Of a stretch of DNA of 34,680 nt, positions 8,128-17,113 are shown piece after piece (the first letter of the stretch is position 1; each line of letters begins with the position of its first letter). The notes under the pieces were generated by a model that was given only the letters and a program-made list of their open reading frames with translations, had not been told where the DNA came from and made no database searches. A program made the position numbers and the translations under genes. The stretch is from Campylobacterota bacterium (GTDB lineage Bacteria; Campylobacterota; Campylobacteria; Campylobacterales; QNZT01), in assembly GCA_022600175.1 (NCBI GenBank), contig JAHZKW010000025.1, forward strand, positions 1 to 34,680, written 5' to 3'.

Positions 8128-11100
8128 GTGGGCTTTCAGTTTACTGGGCGGAGTTTCGTCATGAGATTCGTGCTGGATTGAGAGGACCCTTATTTATCAT
8201 TGCTGCAATCGGTTTTACACTTTATATTCTCATGATGCTCACTGGTGGTGATGCTATGCGTGGTTTTGGTGTCGTTCGTAATTCATCATCTATGGTGTAT
8301 AAAATTTCTACAGGTATGTCTATATATCTGTTTTTTGTTTGGGCTTGGATCTTTGCTCAGGTAGTGATGCGAGACCACACTGTGTATTTGAGTGAAAATG
8401 TGCTAAGTTCTCCTATACACTTACCTAGTCTGCTATTTGCACGCTATCTAGGTGCTTCTGTAGTAGCATTTTTGCTTGGTGCTGTTATACCGCTGAGTGT
8501 ATTTCTCATGCCGATAACAGCTTTGTTGGGGCTGGTACCACCTGCAGATATTGGTGTCGCACCAGTATCTGCAGTATTGTTAAGCTTACTACTTTTTGTT
8601 CTGCCTAGCGCACTGGGTATTGGTGCCTTATTTGTCAGTAGTTCATTATGGACACGCTCAACGGCAGGGTCTTTTGCTCTTTCCGCATTCTTGATGCTAA
8701 TTTGGATGTTAGGCTTAATTGTCGTTCGTAATGGTGATATCAGTGATACTTTTGCAGTACTAATCGACCCAACGATGTTTAGTGAAGTTGGTCGCCAAAT
8801 ACAGGATTTAACGGCAAACGAAAAAAATAATTATTTTATAGATGTGACATCCGCTTATCTAATGAACCGCTTGGTGTGGTTTGTATTACCGATAGGTTTA
8901 CTATTGATGGTGTTAGGACGCTTAAAACGTGAGCATTTGTTACTGGAAAAGAGTAAGAAAAAAGTGCATGAAAGTACTGTTAAACAAATTTTTAACATCA
9001 ATAAAACACCCAATAGAGTATTTGCAGGTACTAAGCCTTCCTGGTTAAAGGCACTATTTAGTGAAACACTTTGGCATTTGAAACTCTCTTTGCAAAACAA
9101 AGCTCTATTGCTGGCATTTGGTGTTTTACTAATTATGAGTGTGGGTAGTTCTGTTTTGTTTGTACTTAAAAACGGTCAAGGTCCTATGGTAGCGCATGTA
9201 GAGTATTTATTATCATTTTCTGGTGGCTTTTTCTATCTATTCACCCTTTTTACTGTGGCTGGGTTTGTCGGTGCATTAATGCGTCGTGATCAGCATAGCG
9301 GATTTGACGAGATGTTTGATGCTACATCCTCACCGCTTGGTACACGAGTAATTGCGAGGATTATAGCCGCTTTTTTATTGACGACGGTTATAGCTCTATT
9401 TCCAGCACTCAACACTTGGATAGTTATGCTTATCGGCGGAATGGATATCTCTTGGGGGAGTCCATTAGTATTTCAGCTAATTGTGATTATGCCTGCTATG
9501 CTAGAAATAGCAGCCCTAAGTGTATTGAGTCATAGTATCATCCGAAATGTAGGTGCAGCGTATGGGGTCTCAATGATGTTTGCCTTTATTGCTATTATGA
9601 ATCACGAATTAGGTCTAGTTACTTACCCACCAGCAGAGATTGGTATAGCAGTTCATACATCACTCTCATCTTTAAGCGGCTGGCAACCTTGGTTAATTGA
9701 GCTAATCAGCACCGACCTGCTGAAGCTTGGTGTCGCTATCATCGTTGTAGTGTTGGCTTGGCTAAGCTGGCAACGCGGAGTGGATACAGGTTTTTCAAAG
9801 CGTTTGGGTATGGCTCGTTCACGCATTCGTAGTGTTACTCCGTTAGCTATTATTGGTTTATTATTGATTGCAATACCTGGTACAGTGCTATATCAAAAAC
9901 TGGTAATTCACGGTGAGTATCTCTCACTAAAAGATGAGATAAAAGAAGATGCTGCTTGGGAAAAACAATGGTGGAATAAAGGTAGTGCTTATTTACTAGA
10001 GGGTGGAGAGGTCCGTGTTAAAGTAAACCCATCTAAACGAACATTTACGGCACAGTGGACATTGGATAATGTTAAGAGTGATAAAAACCTTTTAGATGGT
10101 AGTTTGCCTCATAGTGTTAGCATAAGTTCTGCATTGGTTGAGGGTCAAAAAGTGATTCCAAATACAGCTTATGGACATTTTACCTTGCCACTAGAAAATT
10201 GTCCTACTGAGGGTTGTGATATAGAGCTAAATTTGACAGCTGAGTTTAATGATTGGTCAGCAGATGATACACAATCTTGGTTACTTCCATCAGGTGTATG
10301 GTTGAGGGCTGTTGATGTTTTACCGACATTGGGACTTGATCCAAATCGCCGTCTTGGCATACCTGCTGAGAGAGCGAAATTTACTTTGCCTAAACGAGAA
10401 GATAACCTGCCTCGACATGCTATGCAGACAGCTGAGGGTGTCGCGCCCAAAGGGTCTTGGACTTGGAGTGTAGAGATTGAGGATGAGGGTGAAAGTACAC
10501 AAAACTTTGGTTCATTGAACGCTCCTTTGGATTTTGCTATGGCTTGGTTACCTAAAACACCACAACAGATTACTCAAAACGGTATAGAGGCTTGGCATGG
10601 GAATGAGTACCAACAAACGGCTAAAGATATCATAGAAGATCAACAGCTCATGGCACAATGCGTTGGTGATATACTAGGAGAAGTACCTGATATTCGTTAT
10701 GTTATACAATCACCTCGTAAACTGGGAGAAATTGCACAGTATGGTGAGCTACTTTGGCTACCCGAAAACCTTGGTTGGGACATCGCTAGTGAAGGTCCAG
10801 GACGAAAACGACGACGCGCTGCCATAGCCTCAGCTTTAAGTCGGCATGTGTTGATTCAATCTACAAATCTGCGTGCCGAATCAGGTGCTGAGTGGTTACT
10901 CTCTGGAGTATCTGGTTGGGTTGGTATGGAGTGTCTTCGTCGTAGTGATGGACCACAAGCTTGGATTGCTGAGCAAGACTGGCAGGCAAAAGAACTCTCT
11001 AAGGCACTAGGTAAAGGACTCAAAGCACCAGTTGCTAGGGTAGCTGATGCTGGAAAAGCGGACTGGATTAAACCTTATACAACACTAAGCACACTGAACT

Positions 11101-11510
11101 GGGCAGCTTCGCAAGGCACGGAAAGAACTGTTACTATGATTAAGTCACTACTTAAACAACTTGAAAATGATGAACCTTTGCCTAAGGCTTTGATCTCCGT
11201 AGCAGGAGAAGAAGCTGCTGAGCATTTACTAGGTATGCCGATGGTTTCTGATATCGCACTGCATCTAGATGACAAACAACAAGTGCAAATAAAAGCAAAA
11301 CGTTGGCAATGGCATAATAATGGTTGGCAACTAATGGAAGCACCAAGGGAAGTTTTACAGCTTGTAGGTGAGAAGATGCGGATGCTTGATCTGCAAAACT
11401 CTTCGGAGATAAACGCTACGCAAGATTTTATGGTTCTAGATAGCTGGTCTAGTGTTGAGAGAACACCCAAAGATAATGTCTGGAGAGGTAGGACAGCTAC
11501 TAAACCTTAG
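8124..11510 (+). CDS. ABC-2 type permease fused to a degenerate M1-aminopeptidase-like periplasmic domain
   Basis: ATGA overlap with the ATPase gene. Two sets of ABC-2-like TM helices (about residues 1-600) are followed by a soluble M1-like region with AEWLLSGVSGWVGMEC but no HExxH. Confidence 0.75.
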   Translation: MSGLSVYWAEFRHEIRAGLRGPLFIIAAIGFTLYILMMLTGGDAMRGFGVVRNSSSMVYKISTGMSIYLFFVWAWIFAQVVMRDHTVYLSENVLSSPIHLPSLLFARYLGASVVAFLLGAVIPLSVFLMPITALLGLVPPADIGVAPVSAVLLSLLLFVLPSALGIGALFVSSSLWTRSTAGSFALSAFLMLIWMLGLIVVRNGDISDTFAVLIDPTMFSEVGRQIQDLTANEKNNYFIDVTSAYLMNRLVWFVLPIGLLLMVLGRLKREHLLLEKSKKKVHESTVKQIFNINKTPNRVFAGTKPSWLKALFSETLWHLKLSLQNKALLLAFGVLLIMSVGSSVLFVLKNGQGPMVAHVEYLLSFSGGFFYLFTLFTVAGFVGALMRRDQHSGFDEMFDATSSPLGTRVIARIIAAFLLTTVIALFPALNTWIVMLIGGMDISWGSPLVFQLIVIMPAMLEIAALSVLSHSIIRNVGAAYGVSMMFAFIAIMNHELGLVTYPPAEIGIAVHTSLSSLSGWQPWLIELISTDLLKLGVAIIVVVLAWLSWQRGVDTGFSKRLGMARSRIRSVTPLAIIGLLLIAIPGTVLYQKLVIHGEYLSLKDEIKEDAAWEKQWWNKGSAYLLEGGEVRVKVNPSKRTFTAQWTLDNVKSDKNLLDGSLPHSVSISSALVEGQKVIPNTAYGHFTLPLENCPTEGCDIELNLTAEFNDWSADDTQSWLLPSGVWLRAVDVLPTLGLDPNRRLGIPAERAKFTLPKREDNLPRHAMQTAEGVAPKGSWTWSVEIEDEGESTQNFGSLNAPLDFAMAWLPKTPQQITQNGIEAWHGNEYQQTAKDIIEDQQLMAQCVGDILGEVPDIRYVIQSPRKLGEIAQYGELLWLPENLGWDIASEGPGRKRRRAAIASALSRHVLIQSTNLRAESGAEWLLSGVSGWVGMECLRRSDGPQAWIAEQDWQAKELSKALGKGLKAPVARVADAGKADWIKPYTTLSTLNWAASQGTERTVTMIKSLLKQLENDEPLPKALISVAGEEAAEHLLGMPMVSDIALHLDDKQQVQIKAKRWQWHNNGWQLMEAPREVLQLVGEKMRMLDLQNSSEINATQDFMVLDSWSSVERTPKDNVWRGRTATKP

Positions 11511-11542
11511 TAAACTTGGGATCTATATATATGATAGCGGAG

Positions 11543-11581
11543 GAAAATTAAATTAGGCAGTTTTTACTTGATTTAATTTTC
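11543..11581. terminator. Inverted repeat GAAAATTAAAT...ATTTAATTTTC, putative terminator
   Basis: Perfect 11-bp stem with 17-nt loop just after the ABC permease stop. Confidence 0.45.
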
Positions 11582-11785
11582 TTAGTGATTAAAAGTGGGT
11601 TTTGATTTGGCTTGTATCTTATAAACACCTTTTTTGCTATCCTCTTTTAAAGCAATTTTTTGTAAACCGATATCTGCAGGATAGAGATCAAAGTTAGTGG
11701 TTTCTAAAGTGGGATCAACAGTTTTATTTTCAGGGATATGAAGTTTAATTACTTCACCATCTGGAGTTGTATTTGTTTTAATTCC
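11582..11785 (-). pseudogene. C-terminal fragment of an unidentified protein
   Basis: Reverse strand open frame GIKTNTTPDGEVIKLHIPENKTVDPTLETTNFDLYPADIGLQKIALKEDSKKGVYKIQAKSKPTFNH* with no plausible start; looks like decayed coding sequence. Confidence 0.4.
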
Positions 11786-11872
11786 GAGACAGTATATTAT
11801 TTTTATTGTAAGTGTATTAAACTCAAATCAGGTAATTGGAAATTTTAGTGATTATCTCTCATCTAAGGTATG

Positions 11873-11898
11873 GATTCTAGGAAAATTATCCTAGAATC
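11873..11898. repeat. Perfect 10-bp inverted repeat (GATTCTAGGA-aaatta-TCCTAGAATC)
   Basis: Direct reading; in the intergenic decay zone upstream of the AraC remnant. Confidence 0.6.
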
Positions 11899-11981
11899 TC
11901 TCAACTCGTAGATTTATCACTTTACTTGACATAAAATGTAATTGTTGCGCATTCATCAATACTGTTGCTTTACCATATAGT

Positions 11982-12265
11982 CAAAATCCACCCTCATTAA
12001 GTGCTTTGTCAAAGCGTGTAAAGCTCAATGAGTTCAAATTAAAAACAGGGTTTAAAAAGATTTTTGAGATGACACCTTATGGGATGTTGTTTGTGCATCG
12101 TATGAATTATGGGAAATATTTATTGGAAAAGAGTGAGTATAACATTAAAGAGATTGCTGCCATAGTAGGGGGTATACCCATGCCGGGAACTTTACCACAG
12201 CTTTCACTAGACACTTTGGCATTAGTCCTACATCATTGATGCAAAAGAGAAGTTACTATTATTAA
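11982..12265 (+). pseudogene. AraC-family regulator C-terminal remnant with frameshift
   Basis: QNPPSLSALSKRVKLNEFKLKTGFKKIFEMTPYGMLFVHRMNYGKYLLEKSEYNIKEIAAIVG, then a frameshift at GGGGG (12168-12172), then GYTHAGNFTTAFTRHFGISPTSLMQKRSYYY*. Confidence 0.85.
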
Positions 12266-12280
12266 AACTTTGGGGAGTAT

Positions 12281-13249
12281 TCAGTGGTAATACTTACGAC
12301 TTTTCATCAGCTCTTTAGGTTGTATGCCAAAATATCCGATAAATACTTTTGTAAAATTACTTTGATGTTTGTAGCCTACACAGTGTGAAACTTCATAGAT
12401 ATTCATATCTCCTGTCTCAAGCAGTTCTTTTGCTTTTTGCATTCTGTATTGGGTTAATAATTTATAAGGAGTGAGGTTGAACTTTTGTTTAAAACCTACT
12501 TTTAGTTTTAATTCATTGAGGTGTACCAGTTTTGAGAGAGCGTTGATAGAGGGAGGGTTTTGCATGTTATTTATAAGAATCTCGCGTGCTTGATAAAGAG
12601 CTTCTATATCATAATCGTCTAATTTTATTTTATCATTGTCTTTTAGTTGATTATTTAAAATGTCACCAAATTCATGATAAATGATCTCTAATACCTTACT
12701 CTCTTTATATAGGTGGTTTAAAGCTCCTGTATAGGGAGAGTTAAAGAGTTCATTTGCACACATTTGTGTTTTTATATTTGTTGGAGCGTTTTTAAATATT
12801 GTAATAGGTTTAGCGTAGATATCTTTTGTATTTTTGAGCTGATCAAAAAAATTTTTTTGAAGAAAAGAATCTTTAATAACGATACCAATACTTTGAAACC
12901 TTGTATCTTTTTTCTTCATATTGAGATTTTTCTCTTCATTGACAAAAGAGCTCATAGTATGTCCAGCCATTACATTTAATTCACAGTTAGTAAGTTTATG
13001 TTGGTGGTATGTATCACCTGTTAAAACTATTTGTATATGAAAAATATTTTTATTTATAGAGTTAAACGAAACCTCTTTATGTATATGATGATCGTATTTA
13101 AATAAAAAAATATCTTCACATAGTTTTGTTTTTTGGATTATAAATTGTCCTATGTTTTTAGGTAAAAGTACTTGTTTTGTTGAATCCTCTTTTGTATAAC
13201 TTTCAAAAGAAAACTCTCCAATATCCTCCATATTCAAATTATATGACAC
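12281..13249 (-). CDS. AraC-family transcriptional regulator (PchR/YbtA-like)
   Basis: C-terminal HTH (MQNPPSINALSKLVHLNELKLKVGFKQKFNLTPYKLLTQYRMQKAKELL...YEVSHCVGYKHQSNFTKVFIGYFGIQPKELMKSRKYYH); divergent from a TonB receptor. Confidence 0.88.
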   Translation of the reverse strand: MSYNLNMEDIGEFSFESYTKEDSTKQVLLPKNIGQFIIQKTKLCEDIFLFKYDHHIHKEVSFNSINKNIFHIQIVLTGDTYHQHKLTNCELNVMAGHTMSSFVNEEKNLNMKKKDTRFQSIGIVIKDSFLQKNFFDQLKNTKDIYAKPITIFKNAPTNIKTQMCANELFNSPYTGALNHLYKESKVLEIIYHEFGDILNNQLKDNDKIKLDDYDIEALYQAREILINNMQNPPSINALSKLVHLNELKLKVGFKQKFNLTPYKLLTQYRMQKAKELLETGDMNIYEVSHCVGYKHQSNFTKVFIGYFGIQPKELMKSRKYYH

Positions 13250-13317
13250 TGTTAATCCTTTATATTGTCAAAATAATACACCACACATAAAAATTAATAC
13301 ATGAGAGATTAAAATAG

Positions 13318-13349
13318 TATTGATTTCAATAATTGTTATCAGTATACTA
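13318..13349. promoter_or_regulatory. Shared AraC/TonB-receptor promoter element, Fur-box-like
   Basis: TATTGATTTCAATAATTGTTATCAGTATACTA, near-identical to 5028..5059. Confidence 0.6.
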
Positions 13350-13385
13350 AAAGTCAATTAAAATCAACTAAAGGAATAAAGTCTC

Positions 13386-15155
13386 ATGTTTTATAAAAAG
13401 CATATTACATTATCTGTTGTACCCATATTGATCTTTACAAATAGTATGAATGCAAAAGATTTACAAAGTTTAAATACTGTGACAGTGACAGCACAAAAAG
13501 TAGAGGAAAATATCCAAGAAGTACCTATCTCTATGACGTTTTTTGATACCTATTCCATAGAAGATAAACAGATAAAGTCTGTAAAAGATATTGCACCCTA
13601 TACGCCAAACTTGATGTTGTTTGATAATAGTGGTGGAGGGAGTTTTACGCCTACTATGAGAGGGGTAAAAGCTAGAAATACGCTTTCTACTGCTGTAGGA
13701 ATGTATATAGATGGAATTCCCACTTTAAATATTAATGGTTTTGATGAGACACTTATGGATATAGAGAGAATAGAAGTGTTAAAAGGTCCTCAAGGTACTT
13801 TGTATGGTAAAGGTACTATTGCTGGTGCAATCAATATTATTACAAAAAAACCAGACAATGAAGTAAGAGGAAAACTGGGACTAGAGCTAGGAAGTGATAA
13901 TAAAAAAGAGTATTTTTTTAATACTAGTGGTCCTATTGTCAAAGATAAGTTTTATATAGGAGTCTCTGCAAAACATTATGAAAAAGAGGGTTTTATCACA
14001 AATACCAATGGAGGAAAGATTGACGATAGGGCGCATGCGTATGGTAAAATAAACTTTAGATATACACCGACTGATCATCTCGAATTTTCATTGCTATCTT
14101 CTATATTAAAGCGAGATGATGGTGATAATATTGTCAATGGCAAGGATTCTGAAGATAGAGTAGTCACGAGTGATCTAGATGGTTATGATAAATCTGAAAC
14201 AACGACCCATGCACTTAAAATCAAATATGATATCAATGATTATCTTTTTGAATCAATCACTACCAATAGAGAATTTAAATATGTAAATTTGTCTAACTAT
14301 CATTTTACAAAAAATACAGATTTTCATGCAAAAAGAGATGATACGTATACTAAAATATCTCAAGAGTTTAAACTAAGTCATAGTTTAGATACTTTCAAAT
14401 ATTTAGTAGGCTTTTATGCTGATAAAGATGATAATAAAATTGATTATATCTCATATTATCCTTCAGCTACTTACCCCACAAATCAAGATGCAGATGGAGA
14501 CTCTATAGGTTTGTTTATACATAGTGAGTATGATATCAATGATAAAATATCATTGATGTCAGGGATTAGATATGATAAAGATGAACGGGAACTACAAGAT
14601 ACATCGATGCGTTTAAATTTATCTAAATCAGATAGTGCAGTGAGTCCCAAAATCTCTTTAAAATACCAACAAGATCAACATAATATGTTTTATGCCACGA
14701 TTGCAAAAGGATATATTTCAGGTGGATTTAATATCTATTCATCTCCTGGATACTCAAAAAAGTTTGACAAACAAACGTTATGGAATTATGAAGTAGGGGC
14801 TAAAAATTCATTTTTTGATCATAGACTTTTTTTAAATAGTGCTCTATTTTATATGGATATAAGTGACTTGCAGGTGAAAACCTCTCCAGAACCTGGTAAA
14901 TCATATATCTCAAATGCTGCTGAAGCTACTTCTAAAGGTTTTGAATTAGAATTAAATGCAAAAGTAACACAATCATTAGAACTTTTTGCTTCATATGGGT
15001 ATACAAATATAGCTTTTGATAAGTTTGAAGATGTCAATGGCAACTATAAAGGTAACCAAAACTCTTATGCCCCAAAACAGCTCATCATTGCAGTATGTGC
15101 AAAAGCACTTGTAGAGAGTATAGATATCATTAAAAATTTACGAAACATAAAATAA
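13386..15155 (+). pseudogene. TonB-dependent siderophore receptor, probably C-terminally truncated
   Basis: Good signal peptide, TonB box (LNTVTVTAQK) and plug (RIEVLKGPQGTLYGKGTIAGAINIITKKP), but ends NSYAPKQLIIAVCAKALVESIDIIKNLRNIK* without the last beta-strands and terminal aromatic residue seen in the 686-aa paralog. Confidence 0.7.
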
Positions 15156-15276
15156 CCTTTTTTTAGTGACAATACTAACTGAATCAATAAGTATAATCAA
15201 TATCAAAATAATGCAATAAGTATTTTTTTTTATGATGAAAGTATTTTTATAAATCTAGAGAGATATGTGCACATGA

Positions 15277-15290
15277 TTGACATATATCAA
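15277..15290. promoter_or_regulatory. CRP/FNR-family-like site TTGACATATATCAA
   Basis: Matches TTGAT-N4-ATCAA with one mismatch; upstream of the ABC-nnrS operon. Confidence 0.45.
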
Positions 15291-15295
15291 TGAAA

Positions 15296-15320
15296 ACTAA
15301 TATCATTATCGATATAATTT
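15296..15320. promoter_or_regulatory. Fur-box-like sequence
   Basis: aactaatatcattatcgatataatt resembles the GATAATGATAATCATTATC type of consensus; just upstream of the SBP gene. Confidence 0.4.
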
Positions 15321-15356
15321 TCTTAGTTAAAATTATAGAGGTAATAGGGGAATATT

Positions 15357-16334
15357 ATGTTTAAAACAAGTCTAATGATTTTAGGTATCTTGAGTGGGGT
15401 TTTGTTTGCAGAGTCCAAAGTAGATAAGTTGGTCCTTGCAGGACCTTTTGCAACTGTCTCACATCCGCTTATTCATATGGTAGAGAGTGGTGCACTCAAA
15501 GATGTGGCTAAAGAGGTAGAGTTTCGTTTGTGGAAAAATCCTGATGAGTTAAGGGCATTAGTACTAAAAGGGGAGGTTGATTTTATCGCGGTACCGACTA
15601 ATGTTGGTGCAAATCTCTATAACAAAGGTATTGACATCAAACTCTTAAATGTTTCGGTATGGGGTATTTTAGGACTACTTACGAGAGATAAAAACTTAAA
15701 AACACTCAAAGATTTTAAAGGTAAAGAAATTGCAATGCCTTTTAGATCGGATATGCCTGATATTATCTTCGAAGAGATCGTTAAAAGGTATGGGTTAGAT
15801 CCCAAAAAAGATTTTAAACTTCGTTATGTTGCCACACCCATTGATGCAATGCAGCTTTTAATCATGCGTCGTGTAGACCATGCTTTGTTAGCAGAGCCTG
15901 CGATCTCTATCGCGCTTCGAAAAACAGGCTCTTTCCCTTTAAAATTGGTTGCACCTGATCTGTATAGAAGTAATATGTTAGAAAATGAGTGGGGTGAAGT
16001 GTTTAAAACTGAAGCCAAGATTCCCGAAGCAGGTATGGCATATCTTGGAAAAAGTGAAGGCAAAGAACATATTATAAGACGTTTTTTAGAGGCATATAAG
16101 AGTTCTTTAGCTTGGTATAAAGAGAATCCTAAAGAGGCTTCAAAAATGGTCGTAAAAGCGATACCGATGTTAGAAGCAGAGGGGCTTGAAGACTCCATAT
16201 CACGTGTGCAGTTAGAAGCAGTCTTGGCACAAGAAGCAAAAACATCACTGCAGTTTTTTTTCGATGTTTTACAGCAAAATAACCCAAAAGTAATTGGTGG
16301 GAAACAGCCTAGCGATGGATTTTATTATCAATGA
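15357..16334 (+). CDS. NitT/TauT-type (NMT1/SsuA-like) ABC transporter substrate-binding protein
   Basis: Signal peptide; periplasmic binding protein pattern (LKGEVDFIAVPTNVGANLYNKGIDIKLLNV...); ATGA overlap with the permease gene. Confidence 0.85.
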   Translation: MFKTSLMILGILSGVLFAESKVDKLVLAGPFATVSHPLIHMVESGALKDVAKEVEFRLWKNPDELRALVLKGEVDFIAVPTNVGANLYNKGIDIKLLNVSVWGILGLLTRDKNLKTLKDFKGKEIAMPFRSDMPDIIFEEIVKRYGLDPKKDFKLRYVATPIDAMQLLIMRRVDHALLAEPAISIALRKTGSFPLKLVAPDLYRSNMLENEWGEVFKTEAKIPEAGMAYLGKSEGKEHIIRRFLEAYKSSLAWYKENPKEASKMVVKAIPMLEAEGLEDSISRVQLEAVLAQEAKTSLQFFFDVLQQNNPKVIGGKQPSDGFYYQ

Positions 16335-17113
16335 AATTTATACTAAAAATTTTTAAGGATTTTCCTGCCTTTTTATGGAGTGGATGGGGTGCAATTGCTT
16401 CTATTTTACTTTTTATTGGGGCATGGGATCTTGGAAATCAACTCTATGGTGACTTAGTACTGCCTTCGCCAACTCAGACCTTTGATACACTTTTTTTAAT
16501 GTTGAAAGATCCAGAAGTTTGGGAAGCGATTCAGATTACACTCTATCGTGCAGGTGTGGGGTTTGGAGTCTCTCTTTTATTGGGTACTTTTTTAGGTTTA
16601 CTTGCAGGATCATTTGCTACGGCTTCTATCATGAGCCGTCCAATTGTCACTATTTTAGTAGGGATGCCACCTATTGCATGGATCGTTTTAGCAATGATTT
16701 GGTTTGGTATGGGTGATTTGACGGTGATTTTTACTGTGGTTGTTGCCTCTTTCCCTATCGTTTTTGTTGGTGCCTTGCAAGGGGCTCGTACGTTAGAGGG
16801 GGACTTGACGGAGATGGCGAATAGTTTTAAACTCCCTTTTATGATGAAGGTATTTGATATCTATTTTCCGCATATCTTTTCTTATATATTTCCTGCTTGG
16901 GTTTCAGGACTTGGAATGGCATGGAAGATCGTAGTGATGGCAGAACTCCTTAGTACAAGTGATGGTATTGGTGCGAGTTTAGCTGTAGCTAGAAGTCAAC
17001 TTGATACACCTACTGCCTTAGCATTAGTTGTGATTATGATCGCTTCCTTGATGATTGTTGAGTATATTATATTAGAGCCTATTAAAAGAGAGGTTGAACT
17101 ATGGAGAGAATAA
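16331..17113 (+). CDS. ABC transporter permease (NitT/TauT type)
   Basis: Binding-protein-dependent permease EAA-like region (EMANSFKLPFMMKVFDIYFPHIFSYIFPAWVSGLGMAWKIVVMAELLS). Confidence 0.9.
   Translation: MKFILKIFKDFPAFLWSGWGAIASILLFIGAWDLGNQLYGDLVLPSPTQTFDTLFLMLKDPEVWEAIQITLYRAGVGFGVSLLLGTFLGLLAGSFATASIMSRPIVTILVGMPPIAWIVLAMIWFGMGDLTVIFTVVVASFPIVFVGALQGARTLEGDLTEMANSFKLPFMMKVFDIYFPHIFSYIFPAWVSGLGMAWKIVVMAELLSTSDGIGASLAVARSQLDTPTALALVVIMIASLMIVEYIILEPIKREVELWRE

Noticed and set aside
10169-11470. Antisense ORFs (93, 60, 131 aa) in the ABC permease gene
   Set aside because: Shadow ORFs of a GC-richer CDS.
14990-15155. Calling the receptor tail (IIAVCAKALVESIDIIKNLRNIK) a specific IS transposase C-terminus
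   Set aside because: Only a vague resemblance; no terminal inverted repeats or target duplication seen, so left as an unexplained junction.
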